DNA of 64,000 bases from Ruminococcus sp. (GTDB lineage: Bacteria; Bacillota; Clostridia; Oscillospirales; Ruminococcaceae): assembly GCF_024691275.1 (NCBI RefSeq), contig NZ_JAILNU010000030.1, forward strand, positions 1-64,000. Direction: 5' to 3'. The stretch's first letter is position 1; the number at the start of each line of letters is the position of its first letter. A model generated the notes under the pieces. That model did no database searches, was not told the DNA's origin, and was given only the letters and a program-made list of their open reading frames with translations. Shown piece by piece: positions 7,598 to 17,011 of this stretch. A program made the position numbers and the translations under genes.

Positions 7598-7640
7598 GAT
7601 TTATACCTCCTTTTGTACAGCGGTTTTCGACCGCTTAATA

Positions 7641-7669
7641 ATAATATCACATCACAAAAGGAGCGGCAA
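7641..7669 (-). promoter_or_regulatory. spo0A promoter
   Basis: On the minus strand -35 TTGCCG (7664-7669), 17-bp spacer and -10 TATTAT (7641-7646), with TGTGA just before the -10. A small hairpin, AGCGGT/ACCGCT, lies in the leader, and TGTCGCA near 7709 is one mismatch from a Spo0A box. Confidence 0.55.
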
Positions 7670-7784
7670 CGATATTTTTTAGGTTATTTCGTATTAATTG
7701 GTGTGGAAATGTCGCATATTGAGCGGGCGAAAAAAGCCGTCGGAAAATGCTGTTGCATATTCATGAATACGGGGGAAAAGGACA

Positions 7785-9095
7785 TCATTTACGTTTTTTT
7801 CTGTGAATGACAGCCTCTGACATCTCTCTTACGCGTGTGCCTTCAGGGAAAAGTCTGTCGGCGAGCTTCTGAAGAGAGTTCTTTTTGATAGTTTTTGAGT
7901 GGACAGGAGCGAGTTTCGGTTCACTTTCGGGCTTGCCCCAATTTTTCTTTTCCGAATCGTTAAGAAACGGCATGATCTTGTTCCTGTCGCCGATATAGCT
8001 GTGCTGTTCGAGGAATTCCAACGGCAGCTGACAGCCTTCGCTGCCGTATTTCCCGATGAAATCTCCGAAATGGTGGAACATCATCTCCTTGAAGTCATCT
8101 CTGCCGTCGGCGATCTTTTTATTGTTCTCCATAGCCTTTATGAGAGCTTCCTGTGTCTCGTTATCGCTGTGGAAGTCTTTGATAAGAGTCAGGGGGCCGA
8201 GCACGATGAAGCCCAGCATATACTCATCACCGCAGAAGTCGCTCTGAGGCTTTTTAGTCTGAGGGACATCGAAGCCGTATACTGCATACAGAGCCAGAGC
8301 GCAGCGCAGAGGGAAGAACTGTTTCTCGTCGATGTCGTAGAGGTGTTTTTCCTCGATATAGCCGCGGAGTCTGCCTGATTTCACCATGAGCGGCAGTATG
8401 GGCTGGAGCATCAGCGAGCGCATACCCTTTACGATAGGAGCTTCCACGTCTATGAAGTAATCTCCGCCTATGTGGAGTATATTGTTTGATTCTACCTTTG
8501 ATTTTCTTATAACAGCGTCGAGGAAGGCTGTATCAGCGGAATCGGGGATATTCAGTTCCGCAGGGATAATGAGCGTATCATAGCCGCCGTAGCCGCAGTC
8601 GCAGAGTATCTTGACGATGACATCACGGGGATAGTAGGATACAGAGGTAACGATGATATGGTTTTTGCAGTCCTTAGCCTTATCGAACAGCAATTTGCCT
8701 ATCCTGCGCGGAAAGGTGTAATGGTGGATAAGGTCGCACTCACGGTTTATGAGCTTGTCTCTGCCCGTCTGGGTGATGCCGCTCATTTTTGTAAAGATAT
8801 CGTATATCTTTTCGAGGGTGACATTGCCTTTCAGACCGTATTTTTTCTCGGCAGCCTTCTGTGCAGCTATACGCAGCTCTGTGAAGCTCTTGTCCGAGGT
8901 GCTCACCATAGCGAAGTCGTCCTCCATGAACAGGAACATATCCTCAGGCTGTGAAAAGGGCGTGATTACGAGGGTGTCCCACAGCTTGAAGCTTGTTACC
9001 CTGTGATCGTTTCTTTCCACTTCATGGAGCATCTTAACGAGTATCTCGTCCTGTGCGGCGGAGTTTGTACGATTTGGCTTGAATTCGTCGTACAT
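7785..9095 (-). CDS. HAD-like protein with substituted nucleophile
   Basis: This 436-aa cytoplasmic protein resembles the large HAD-superfamily proteins whose first motif reads SFDxFDTLL. Here that motif is SFKLWDTLV: the codon is AAG, so the expected nucleophilic aspartate is lysine. Later HAD features remain: VTSVSYYPRDVI (motif II-like, about residue 178) and ILHIGGDYFIDVEAPIVKG (motif IV-like, GD with a following acidic residue). After about residue 300 comes an alpha-helical region, and the C-terminus is strongly basic (AVIHRKKRK). It follows GH26 in the same direction with a short gap, so co-transcription is likely. It may be a catalytically dead or repurposed HAD protein; no substrate is suggested. 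Confidence 0.6.
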   Translation of the reverse strand: MYDEFKPNRTNSAAQDEILVKMLHEVERNDHRVTSFKLWDTLVITPFSQPEDMFLFMEDDFAMVSTSDKSFTELRIAAQKAAEKKYGLKGNVTLEKIYDIFTKMSGITQTGRDKLINRECDLIHHYTFPRRIGKLLFDKAKDCKNHIIVTSVSYYPRDVIVKILCDCGYGGYDTLIIPAELNIPDSADTAFLDAVIRKSKVESNNILHIGGDYFIDVEAPIVKGMRSLMLQPILPLMVKSGRLRGYIEEKHLYDIDEKQFFPLRCALALYAVYGFDVPQTKKPQSDFCGDEYMLGFIVLGPLTLIKDFHSDNETQEALIKAMENNKKIADGRDDFKEMMFHHFGDFIGKYGSEGCQLPLEFLEQHSYIGDRNKIMPFLNDSEKKNWGKPESEPKLAPVHSKTIKKNSLQKLADRLFPEGTRVREMSEAVIHRKKRK

Positions 9096-9113
9096 ATGAT
9101 ACCTCCCTTCGTA

Positions 9114-10793
9114 TTATTTTTCAGTTGTAACAGTTGTATCGGATACAGCTTCTTCCGAAGCATCTTCTGTATCTTCCTTTACTTCAAATCCTCTCAGCTT
9201 GCGGTATTCATCGAGGGTCATAGCGCCGTCGGAGTTATAGGCTCTGACGAGGGCTTCCTTGCTGTTGAATTCTTCGCTGAAATTGCCTTTATCGTTCTGG
9301 ATATACTTTCCGTACCACATACCGAAGAACGACCATACCGCGTTATCGCGGAAAGCCGTATCCATATCGGGTACACAGCCGCATTCGCTGATAGCGATGA
9401 GCTTATCGCTGCCCACGAATTTCTGAACAGCCGCGAATTCCTCGTAGTACTTGCTTCCGCAGTCCTTTTCGCCGCTGAAGTACAGATCTACCGAGGCGAT
9501 ATCGAAGGTACGCCTGTCAACGAGGGTGCTGTCGCTCTGACCGTTCCATATCCAGATGAGGTTGTCCAGTTCAAAGTACTTTGTAAAGCGGTCATAGATA
9601 AGGTTCCACAGCCATTTATAGCTGTCCGTGCCCTTAGCGCCCCACCAGTACCAGCTGCCGCAGCCCTCGGGGAGAGGTCTCCACAGCACGGGTACTCCCC
9701 TGTTTCTGAGGGAGGTGAGCTGACCTGCCATATTATCTATATCCAGCATCAGACCGTAGCATTCCTTGGAAATATTGCCCTTGCTGTAGAGCTCTCGGAG
9801 CTCTTCCTCGGTCAGCTCGGCGATATTCTTATCGGTAACAGCCTTTGAAAGGTCGAAATCAGTTTCATCTGTACGAACGCCGCTCTTTTTATCGGAAGGA
9901 GCTTTCCAGAACCAGCTCACGCAGGAGATACCGCCGTTCAGGTACCAGTCGGCAGCTGCATCGACTTCCTTGAAGCTGTCGGCGAAGTTCTGGTCGGGCA
10001 CTTCAAAGTTAGCGAAGCGGATAACGGGATATTTTCCTGTAGTTCGGTAAATGAGGTCGAGCTCGGAGTTGTCTCCGCCGTAAGCGTACTGACCTGTGAT
10101 GATGTATTTTCCGTAGTTGTCGGAGAGGAAGCTCATGAGCTCCTTAGCGGACTCCCCTGCATTTTTGTTGACGAGCTCGCCCTTAGCGTCATAGCTTATC
10201 TCGCTGAGGGAAGTATTGTTCTCGATCTTCAGGTAATCGAGGCACACATCGCCGTTTTCGGGGACAAATTCGAGTTTTTGCCTGCCCTTTGTGAGAAATA
10301 CTCCATAGAGCGTTATATAGGTGAACTGACCGTTGTTGGTCGTCCTGAAAGTGGTTATCTGCTCATCGCCGAGCTTGATGCGGCAGTTCACAGCCTTTTC
10401 CGCTAAGATATTGAAGGATAGGTCGTAGTGCTGATTGGTGGGCACATCTATATCGAATACGACAGAAGCCTTGCCCTCCTCGCCGAAGCCTGTAACGTAG
10501 CCCTCACCGCTGAATTCGGGCTTATCCGTGGCAGCTCTTGCACCGCCTTTGAGTTCAGCTTTTTCGGCTTCATACAGGCTGCCTGACTGAGTTTTCTCGA
10601 TCTCGGGGTAGGTCACGGGATAGTCAGGGAAGGTCTCAACAGGGAGAGTGGTAGTTGCCTCCGTACTTTTATCGGTAGTTTCCTCAACGATAGGCACGGG
10701 AGCAGTGATCTCTGACTTTTTGTCACAGGCTGTGAAAGCTGCCGCAGCAGCTATGACAGCGGTTATAAAAGCGGTTATCTTGCGAATATCCAT
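9114..10793 (-). CDS. GH26 beta-mannanase-like lipoprotein with a CBM35-like module
   Basis: This is a predicted cell-surface enzyme acting on beta-mannan. Of 559 aa, residues 1-23 form a lipoprotein signal ending FTAC. A Thr/Glu-rich linker follows, then a carbohydrate-binding domain (about 73-190) opening YEAEKAEL, typical of CBM35/CBM6-like modules. The GH26 barrel spans about 215-520. The acid/base glutamate is Glu376 in WRPLPEG and the nucleophile Glu470 in AISECG. The aromatic SWYWWG segment follows the acid/base as in GH26. The residue before the acid/base, His in most GH26 enzymes, is Pro375. A charged C-terminal tail follows. It forms a minus-strand cluster with the GH95 enzyme (upstream) and the HAD-like protein (downstream). 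Confidence 0.88.
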   Translation of the reverse strand: MDIRKITAFITAVIAAAAAFTACDKKSEITAPVPIVEETTDKSTEATTTLPVETFPDYPVTYPEIEKTQSGSLYEAEKAELKGGARAATDKPEFSGEGYVTGFGEEGKASVVFDIDVPTNQHYDLSFNILAEKAVNCRIKLGDEQITTFRTTNNGQFTYITLYGVFLTKGRQKLEFVPENGDVCLDYLKIENNTSLSEISYDAKGELVNKNAGESAKELMSFLSDNYGKYIITGQYAYGGDNSELDLIYRTTGKYPVIRFANFEVPDQNFADSFKEVDAAADWYLNGGISCVSWFWKAPSDKKSGVRTDETDFDLSKAVTDKNIAELTEEELRELYSKGNISKECYGLMLDIDNMAGQLTSLRNRGVPVLWRPLPEGCGSWYWWGAKGTDSYKWLWNLIYDRFTKYFELDNLIWIWNGQSDSTLVDRRTFDIASVDLYFSGEKDCGSKYYEEFAAVQKFVGSDKLIAISECGCVPDMDTAFRDNAVWSFFGMWYGKYIQNDKGNFSEEFNSKEALVRAYNSDGAMTLDEYRKLRGFEVKEDTEDASEEAVSDTTVTTEK

Positions 10794-10821
10794 TTATTCC
10801 TCCTATGGGGAGCGAGCTCCC

Positions 10822-13140
10822 TTATGCCTTTATGTTGTAGGTCTTTCCCTGTTCGGTATTGATTATGATAACGCCGTCATCAATGCATGAATCGACGGAT
10901 TCGCCGCCGCAGGCAACGCTTACGACGCAGTTTGCTCTCAGTCTGAGTTCGCCGCCCAGCTCGGAGTGTATATCCGCAGTAGTGAGCTTGCCCTCGACCC
11001 AGTTGATATCCACGGTAAATCCGCCCTTAGCTTTGAGACCGTATACGTGACCGCTGCTCCACTCCTCCGGGAGAGCAGGGAGAAGATTGATCTCACCGCA
11101 GCAGCTCTGCAAGAGAGATTCTGCAATAGCGGCAGCACCGCCGAAGTTGCCTTCTGTCTGGAAAGGCGGCTTTGTAGCGGTCATATTCGGGTTGGTGTAG
11201 TGAGAGAGCAGACGTTTGAGGTTTTCCGATACCATGCGGCTGTCGAAAAGTCTTGCCCACATATTTGATACCCATGCGCAGCTCCAGCCTGTTCTGCCGC
11301 CGCCGTTGATAAGTCTGCGGACGAGGGTAGCTCTTGCGGCATCTGCCAGCTTAGGTGTCTTGTAGGGATTAATGATATCGGCAGGGTGCAGAGCGAAAAG
11401 CTGAGAGATATGGCTGTGACCGATGTCGGTCTCATCGTAGTCCTCAGCCCATTCCATGATCTGACCGTACTTGCCTGTTTCGGGCTGCGGGAGGTATTCC
11501 AGCATCTCGGCGAGCTTGTCGGCGAGAGCCTTATCCTTTCCCAGTATCTCGGAAGCCTTGATAACGTCCCTGAAAAGCACAGTGATTATCTGTGAATCAA
11601 TGGCGGGGCCCATGCAAAGGCTTGCCTGAACGCCGTTTTCGTTGATATAGGTATTTTCGGGAGATACTGACGGGCCAGTAACAAGTCTGCCTTTGCTGTC
11701 CTTAGTGAGGTACTCGGTAAAGAACTCGGCAGCCTCTTTGAGGATATGGTATTTTTCGGCGAGGAAGTCCTTGTCGAGGGTATACTCGTAGTGTTCAAAA
11801 ATATGGAGAGCCAGCCAAGCGCCGCCCATAGGCCAGATGCTTGCTGTCCGCTCCTCGCCCTGAGGAGCTGTATCGCCCCATATATCGGTATTGCTGTGGC
11901 AAACGAAGCCCTTGTTTATGCCGTACATTTCCTTTGCGGTGACTCTGCCGTTGCCGCACACGCGCTCAAGGAGATCGAACAGCGGCAGGTGGCATTCGGA
12001 GAGGTTGCAGCTCTCAGCGAGCCAGTAGCACATTTCCGTATTAACTTTCAGGTCGTATCTGCTTCCGTTAGGCGGAGACATCTGGTCATTCCACAGACCC
12101 TGAAGATTAGCAGGCTGAGTGCCTGTGCGGCTGCACGAGATGAGGAGATATCTGCCGAAGTTGAAGTAAAGCTCAAAGAGTTTATTATCGTTGATAAGTC
12201 TGCGGCACTCCTTATTGTCCAGCTCATCGCCCTTCATACGGTCGATACGCTCGTTAGTGGTCATAAGGGAGAGGTCTTCCTCGCTGTTGTCGTTGAGGGA
12301 CAGCTCAACGCGCTCAAAGAGGTCGCGGTAGTCATTGACATGGCGGTAATATAGCTCATCGAATTCGCACTGCAAAGCCATTTCGGTGTCCACCTGAGCG
12401 GATTCCTCGAAATTCTGACTGTAGAAGCTGGTGCGGACTGACAATACGATCATGACCTCATCGGCATTTTCGGCGCAGATCTTGCTGCCGACGGTATGTA
12501 TGCTGCCGCCCTTAGCGGAAGCGCCGAGGCAGGCTGCGAAGAAAATACCGTCGCGGCTGCCTGTGCCGCCGTTGAAGAGTATCATATTCTGACCGCACGG
12601 GCGGTTGTCGTCGTAGTAGTCCTCTCTGCCGTCGATATAGCAGGAAAGGGAGACAGACGCGGGTTCAGAGGCGTGGATGCGGATCACCATTACCTCATCG
12701 GGAGCGGAAACGAAGTATTCCTTTGTATAATCAACGCCGTTTACGGTAAAGGAAGCGTCAGCAACAGCACTGCTCAGATCGAGACTGCGCGAATATTCGC
12801 GGGCTTTGCCGCCTAATTGCAGGTCGATATGTAGCTCGCCGAGTGGCATATATCTGCGCATATTCGGTGTAACGCCCTGCATTTTGCTGAAAGCAGCAAC
12901 TTCTGCTTCATCGGGTCTGCCCTCAGCGAGGAGAGCTCTTGCTTCATTGAAGCCGTTTACAGCGTCGGGGTTAATTCTATGGCGGAGACCGCCTGACCAT
13001 ACGGAGTCTTCATTTATGACAATAGACTCCGAAGCGGCGCTTCCGTAGATCATAGCGCCAATTCGTCCGTTTCCGATAGGGAGAGCTTCAAAGACGCTCT
13101 CAGCTGGGGAATCATATTTCATTAAAGTTTCGGTACTCAT
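10822..13140 (-). CDS. GH95 family glycoside hydrolase (alpha-L-fucosidase/alpha-L-galactosidase type)
   Basis: GH95 enzymes remove terminal alpha-L-fucose or alpha-L-galactose from plant or mucin glycans by inversion. The product is about 772 aa, normal for the family, with no signal peptide, so it should act inside the cell on imported oligosaccharides. The start MSTETLMKY (ATG at 13138-13140) has GGAG about 9 bases upstream; a TTG three codons earlier is less likely. The N-terminal FEALPIGNGRIGAMIYG, the YDLKVNTEMCYWLAE segment (substrate-binding Asn), MEWAEDYDE, and GHSHISQLFALHPAD are the family landmarks. It lies directly upstream of the GH26 lipoprotein gene and is driven by a promoter at 13253-13281. 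Pairing with a mannanase suggests hemicellulose use. Confidence 0.9.
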   Translation of the reverse strand: MSTETLMKYDSPAESVFEALPIGNGRIGAMIYGSAASESIVINEDSVWSGGLRHRINPDAVNGFNEARALLAEGRPDEAEVAAFSKMQGVTPNMRRYMPLGELHIDLQLGGKAREYSRSLDLSSAVADASFTVNGVDYTKEYFVSAPDEVMVIRIHASEPASVSLSCYIDGREDYYDDNRPCGQNMILFNGGTGSRDGIFFAACLGASAKGGSIHTVGSKICAENADEVMIVLSVRTSFYSQNFEESAQVDTEMALQCEFDELYYRHVNDYRDLFERVELSLNDNSEEDLSLMTTNERIDRMKGDELDNKECRRLINDNKLFELYFNFGRYLLISCSRTGTQPANLQGLWNDQMSPPNGSRYDLKVNTEMCYWLAESCNLSECHLPLFDLLERVCGNGRVTAKEMYGINKGFVCHSNTDIWGDTAPQGEERTASIWPMGGAWLALHIFEHYEYTLDKDFLAEKYHILKEAAEFFTEYLTKDSKGRLVTGPSVSPENTYINENGVQASLCMGPAIDSQIITVLFRDVIKASEILGKDKALADKLAEMLEYLPQPETGKYGQIMEWAEDYDETDIGHSHISQLFALHPADIINPYKTPKLADAARATLVRRLINGGGRTGWSCAWVSNMWARLFDSRMVSENLKRLLSHYTNPNMTATKPPFQTEGNFGGAAAIAESLLQSCCGEINLLPALPEEWSSGHVYGLKAKGGFTVDINWVEGKLTTADIHSELGGELRLRANCVVSVACGGESVDSCIDDGVIIINTEQGKTYNIKA

Positions 13141-13552
13141 ATAATGCAACTCCTATGGGAAAAAAGTTTATATTCATGTGAAACGTGCGAAGATACGCAC
13201 ATTATAGTAAATAGTTGTGGTCCTGCAACGCAGAACCATAATATATCATTATATTATAGCACAAAACGTACAATATTGCAAATCCGCAGGTAATTTCCGC
13301 AAAAATTCCAGATAAAGCATAAAACTTAATGACGTAACAGGCAGTGATTTGGAAAAAATCATGAAATATCGGGCAATGGACAGCAAATCAGCTCCAACAG
13401 ATCGTTTCATGTTACGTTTAGGACAAATGCGGACGCGCAATGCGTGTTTCTACAATGAGCTGTTGAAATATTTTTATTTTAACTATTAAAATTTCGTCTT
13501 TTTGGCTGCTGAAAATCACTTATATATGTATACTGCCGAAAGGAGAAACAAT
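13141..13552. promoter_or_regulatory. Divergent intergenic region with GH95 promoter
   Basis: For the minus strand, -35 TTGCAA (13276-13281), 17-bp spacer and -10 TATAAT (13253-13258) give a leader of about 110 nt. The leader contains GTGCG-AAGATA-CGCAC and GGTTCTGCGTTGCAGGACC-type inverted repeats, possible operators. For the plus strand, TTGAAA near 13463 followed by AT-rich -10-like sequence is a weaker candidate. No gene is seen in this 410-bp gap. Confidence 0.55.
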
Positions 13553-15019
13553 ATGAAAAAGATATTTGGTATATTAGCAGCAGCTGCAATGCTCGTGAGC
13601 TGTTATTCATGCGATGACAGCAAGAATAAGAAAAACGACAACGAAAATACAGAGATAGTTTCCGATGCTTCGGGAGAACAGGCGCTTGACGAGCCTGTAG
13701 AGCAGGAATTCAAGGAATACAGCGCAGACTATTTCCGCACTGTGAATCTCAATGTCAACAGAACCGATAATAAGCCGCCTTTTACCGAGTATTCCATGAA
13801 CATTGACGATCCCGATTTCGGTACACGTATATCGCCGTGCAGGGACGAGAAGTATATCGACCGCTACAAGCCTGATTTCAGCAGTATTGTCGATGCAGAA
13901 TACAGACAGCAGGCTGAGGATATGTGGGAAAACAGCAAGACTGTTCCTGTGAAAGGTGTAGTTGTATCGTACAATGCTTATAAAAACTATCTTTATGCTG
14001 CTGTAAACTATGATTACTGTATCGGTACTGAGGGTTATCATGAACTGTCCATATTCCGTGTAAACGGTGATACAGGCGAAAAAGATGAGATATTCAGACA
14101 TTCCGATCCCGAAAACGGCATAAATATTGATTCTATGTATTATTATAATGGGGTGCTTTATGTGGTATTATACAATAAAAGCATCTGTTATCTTGACGAG
14201 AAAAAGCAGGAGCTCGTACCTATAAAGGAGCTTGCCGCGGATCAGAACGTTACATTTCTGCCTAATAGTTCAGGCAGGTTCATTATCGAGACAACAGTAT
14301 ATGATAAGGAGTTCGTTACTGAGGATTATAAGCCGCAAAACGCTGAATATGTGTATGATGACGGCGGTGGTCAGCCTTATCTGATAAAAGGCATAGAGTA
14401 TACCCTTGAGGAGTACGATCCGAATACAAATGAGTGGACGGCTCTTTACAGTGCATATGAAAACGAAGATGATGAACCTGTAAGCGGTACGGCAGAATAT
14501 CCCTATCTTAAAGGAAAGTATTTCTCATGGCTTGAAAAGCCGGAGGGTAAGCGAAAGTACGATGTTGTCACCGAGAATTACAGGGTGTCAACAGGTCTTA
14601 CAAGCTGTGATATAGTGTATGTTGACGACAGCAAGGTAATGGTATCGCAGGTGAATATAAACGGCGGCGGCGGTAACAATACCCGTCTGCACGTATATGA
14701 CTTCGTGAAGGCTGAGCATTATATTATTGATACATCAGGCTTTGGAACGCTGTATTCGGTGTTAGGAGACGGGCTCATTGTTTCCTCTGATGACAGATGC
14801 TGCTATTTCAGACCAGAGCTTGGACTTATGTTCAAACTTGCGGAATATGACGGCGATGAAACCCTCGTCCCCTATAGGAATACCTTCATAGAAAACGAAA
14901 ATACTGTCGCATTAAATACCGTTCTGAAAAAGGGTGACTATGAAGAAGAGTTTAACGGCGAAACATACACAGTAAATGATTACGAAAACATTATCCACTG
15001 GTTCGTACTGGAGGAGTAA
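13553..15019 (+). CDS. Lipoprotein, first of a tandem paralogous pair
   Basis: This is a predicted surface lipoprotein of 488 aa with no recognised domain. The start MKKIFGILAAAAML (13553) follows an AAAGGAG ribosome site; the upstream open frame is untranslated leader. The signal peptide ends near residues 18-24 (LVSCYSC). The mature region is rich in Tyr and acidic residues, with repeated beta-strand-like segments such as YNAYKNYLYAAVNYDY, which suggests a beta-propeller-like fold. The segment KPEGKRKYDVVTENYRVSTG is matched in the next gene by KPEGKRKLDIVCDSYRVGTG, so the two arose by duplication. The next start codon is one base after this stop, so they form one operon. Function is unknown. 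Confidence 0.85.
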   Translation: MKKIFGILAAAAMLVSCYSCDDSKNKKNDNENTEIVSDASGEQALDEPVEQEFKEYSADYFRTVNLNVNRTDNKPPFTEYSMNIDDPDFGTRISPCRDEKYIDRYKPDFSSIVDAEYRQQAEDMWENSKTVPVKGVVVSYNAYKNYLYAAVNYDYCIGTEGYHELSIFRVNGDTGEKDEIFRHSDPENGINIDSMYYYNGVLYVVLYNKSICYLDEKKQELVPIKELAADQNVTFLPNSSGRFIIETTVYDKEFVTEDYKPQNAEYVYDDGGGQPYLIKGIEYTLEEYDPNTNEWTALYSAYENEDDEPVSGTAEYPYLKGKYFSWLEKPEGKRKYDVVTENYRVSTGLTSCDIVYVDDSKVMVSQVNINGGGGNNTRLHVYDFVKAEHYIIDTSGFGTLYSVLGDGLIVSSDDRCCYFRPELGLMFKLAEYDGDETLVPYRNTFIENENTVALNTVLKKGDYEEEFNGETYTVNDYENIIHWFVLEE

Positions 15020-15020
15020 T

Positions 15021-16409
15021 ATGGATAAAAAAGCTTTATGCGCAGCTCTGGTGCTTGCGGTGTCGGCAGTTACCGCAGGCTGTGACGACAAGGAAAAACC
15101 GAAGCCGAAGGACGAGGATATCCCCGTGACTTCGGACTCGTTCGGCGACTATGCCGAGGATACCGCAGAATACAGAGAGATAGCCGACAACGAGTTCAAA
15201 AACATAAATTTAGCTACCAATATCATTAAAAGCGAAGCTCCCGTGGAAGTAGAATGTATAGATCTCAGCGGCATAGAGCTCGGGGAGAGAGTTCCCGTAT
15301 GCTTTAATGAGCAGAATGTCGAGGCATACGTAAGAGCAAAGCAGGTATATGTATATGATCGGAATGAACACGCTGACTTTCCGTTCTACGACTGGCACGA
15401 TTTTGTAAACAAGCCCGTAAAAGGCTGTATAAAGAGTATTTACGTGCGCGGCAGGGAGTGCTTCCTGAATGTTGTGTATGAGGTAATGCTGGACTATACT
15501 GTTTACGACCAAGCTGTACTGCGCTATGATGCCGACAGCGGTGTTGCCGAGGAAATATACAGCTGGTCATCGTCCGATGTTGATGAATATGCCGACAGAA
15601 GGTGCATATTCGCCTATGATTCGGTATTTTTTACATACTGTAAGAAGTTTGAGGACAACTCCGATGTGGTACTTACGACCGTAAAAAGGCTTGATCTTGA
15701 TACAGGAGAGGTAACGACAGTGACACAGACAAGTCTTGAAGATGATGATACCCATGACAGAATGACGGTCTATATTGATACATACGGAGAACTGAAAATG
15801 AGCCGCAGCATCGTGGACGATACTTCGGGAGAGGTCATATCGAGTGAAACTCTCGTATATAATAATGAGAGCGACAGGTTTGAAAAGTCAGCGGAGATGT
15901 ATGTTTCCGATGAAGTAAAGACACAGGCGTACTTCGGCGGAAAAAGGTATTATCTTGTGAAGCCCGAGGGCAAGCGCAAGCTCGATATAGTCTGCGACAG
16001 CTACAGGGTAGGTACAGGTCAGACAAGCGGCGATATAGTATATGCGGACGACGCTTGCATTGTACTGAAGACAAAAGAAAAGGTGCATTACTACGACCTG
16101 ACTAAGAAAGAGCACTGTATATTTGACGCAACAGGCTTCGGTGACAATGCGGTAATGTGTGACGGGAAGCTTTTCATGGGCAGGAACGCCAGCTTTGAGC
16201 TGCCTGTGTACTGCATAATACCGCAGCTTGGAATGGCATATCCCATAACAGAGAGCGGATTATATGACGATTTCGTCAGCAAAGACGGCAAGGTCATATT
16301 CAGCGGCGGACATATGGAGAATATAGAGATAAGAAGCAATGACAGCGAATCTTATCAGTCGCATTCTTTTGATGTCATAGACAGAATATATATAGTGAAC
16401 AGCCGATAG
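15021..16409 (+). CDS. Lipoprotein, second of a tandem paralogous pair
   Basis: This 462-aa predicted lipoprotein starts MDKKALCAALVLAV at 15021 with GGAGG inside the end of the previous gene, so translation is probably coupled. The signal peptide ends VTAGC. The mature protein aligns along much of its length with its upstream neighbour, including the regions around QTSGDIVYADD and the final third, where an HYYDLTKKEHCIFDATGFG block matches HVYDFVKAEHYIIDTSGFG. The pattern of alternating hydrophobic strands suggests the same propeller-like architecture. A hairpin repeat and a bidirectional terminator follow. Function is unknown. Confidence 0.85.
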   Translation: MDKKALCAALVLAVSAVTAGCDDKEKPKPKDEDIPVTSDSFGDYAEDTAEYREIADNEFKNINLATNIIKSEAPVEVECIDLSGIELGERVPVCFNEQNVEAYVRAKQVYVYDRNEHADFPFYDWHDFVNKPVKGCIKSIYVRGRECFLNVVYEVMLDYTVYDQAVLRYDADSGVAEEIYSWSSSDVDEYADRRCIFAYDSVFFTYCKKFEDNSDVVLTTVKRLDLDTGEVTTVTQTSLEDDDTHDRMTVYIDTYGELKMSRSIVDDTSGEVISSETLVYNNESDRFEKSAEMYVSDEVKTQAYFGGKRYYLVKPEGKRKLDIVCDSYRVGTGQTSGDIVYADDACIVLKTKEKVHYYDLTKKEHCIFDATGFGDNAVMCDGKLFMGRNASFELPVYCIIPQLGMAYPITESGLYDDFVSKDGKVIFSGGHMENIEIRSNDSESYQSHSFDVIDRIYIVNSR

Positions 16410-16414
16410 TACCT

Positions 16415-16453
16415 ATGCAGGGGACGGTCTACCCGATATACCGTGCCCTGCAT
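16415..16453. repeat. REP-like hairpin
   Basis: ATGCAGGGGACGGT (16415-16428) pairs with ACCGTGCCCTGCAT (16440-16453) at 13 of 14 positions around an 11-base loop. A GCAG foot is present on both strands. Confidence 0.65.
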
Positions 16454-16467
16454 GATAACACACCCGC

Positions 16468-16497
16468 AAAAAAGGACTGCAAGAGCAGTCCTTTTTT
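16468..16497. terminator. Bidirectional terminator
   Basis: A stem of AAAAAAGGACTGC with GCAGTCCTTTTT around AAGA serves the converging lipoprotein and DUF2726 genes. The same GGACTGC stem is used by terminators at 22102, 46184 and 61542. Confidence 0.85.
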
Positions 16498-16509
16498 GTT
16501 TGCAGCTAT

Positions 16510-16983
16510 TCATTTGCTGAGGTATTCCTCGATGCTGTCGGTATTACCGTAGGTACGCAGGAGGGTATACCCCGTATTTTTTAGCACAGCGTTTACGAAT
16601 TCATCGCGCTCGATGCGATCCTGACGTTCGTGGGACTTGTCATCAAGCTCGATAAGAGCAACGATAGAGGTCTCGTCATCGGCGAGAGCGAAGTCGATAT
16701 GCTTAGCCTTGATTTTGTTGAAGCATTCCATCCAACAGGGATTCTCGGCTTTGGGTTTAGGCTCGATGAGGTCGGCAAGGCGCACCTTGGTGTAGATGCT
16801 CAGACCGTACTCGTCGGCGATGGGCTTGAGCCGTTTATAGAACGCATACTCCCTGTCAGTGAGAATGGTCTTGGCGTTGTAGAGCTTAGTGATATCGGGC
16901 TTTCTTAGCTTGAAATAGAGCCTGATACAGAAAGCAATGATAAGCGCGATGACAAAAAGCGCAGTAAGTTCGTTTACATTCAT
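16510..16983 (-). CDS. DUF2726 domain membrane-anchored protein
   Basis: This 157-aa protein has one N-terminal membrane helix (about 5-25) and a cytoplasmic DUF2726 domain. Features are LTDREYAFYKRLKPI, then VRLADLI, IDFALADD and IALIELDDKSH, followed by RDEFVNAVLKNTGY. The ID-x-(A/V)LxD and ELDDxSH positions resemble the restriction-endonuclease-like core proposed for DUF2726. There are paired Cys in the middle of related proteins, but here only one (NPCW) is seen. The ribosome site is weak. It follows the lipoprotein gene at 17012 by 28 bp and is probably co-transcribed. Confidence 0.75.
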   Translation of the reverse strand: MNVNELTALFVIALIIAFCIRLYFKLRKPDITKLYNAKTILTDREYAFYKRLKPIADEYGLSIYTKVRLADLIEPKPKAENPCWMECFNKIKAKHIDFALADDETSIVALIELDDKSHERQDRIERDEFVNAVLKNTGYTLLRTYGNTDSIEEYLSK

Positions 16984-17011
16984 ATGTTTGTACAGTGCCT
17001 GACAGAGGGGA

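Noticed and set aside
9003-9848. A 281-codon plus-strand frame opposite the HAD/GH26 junction
   Set aside because: It spans two well-supported minus-strand genes, lacks a ribosome site and shows no domain.
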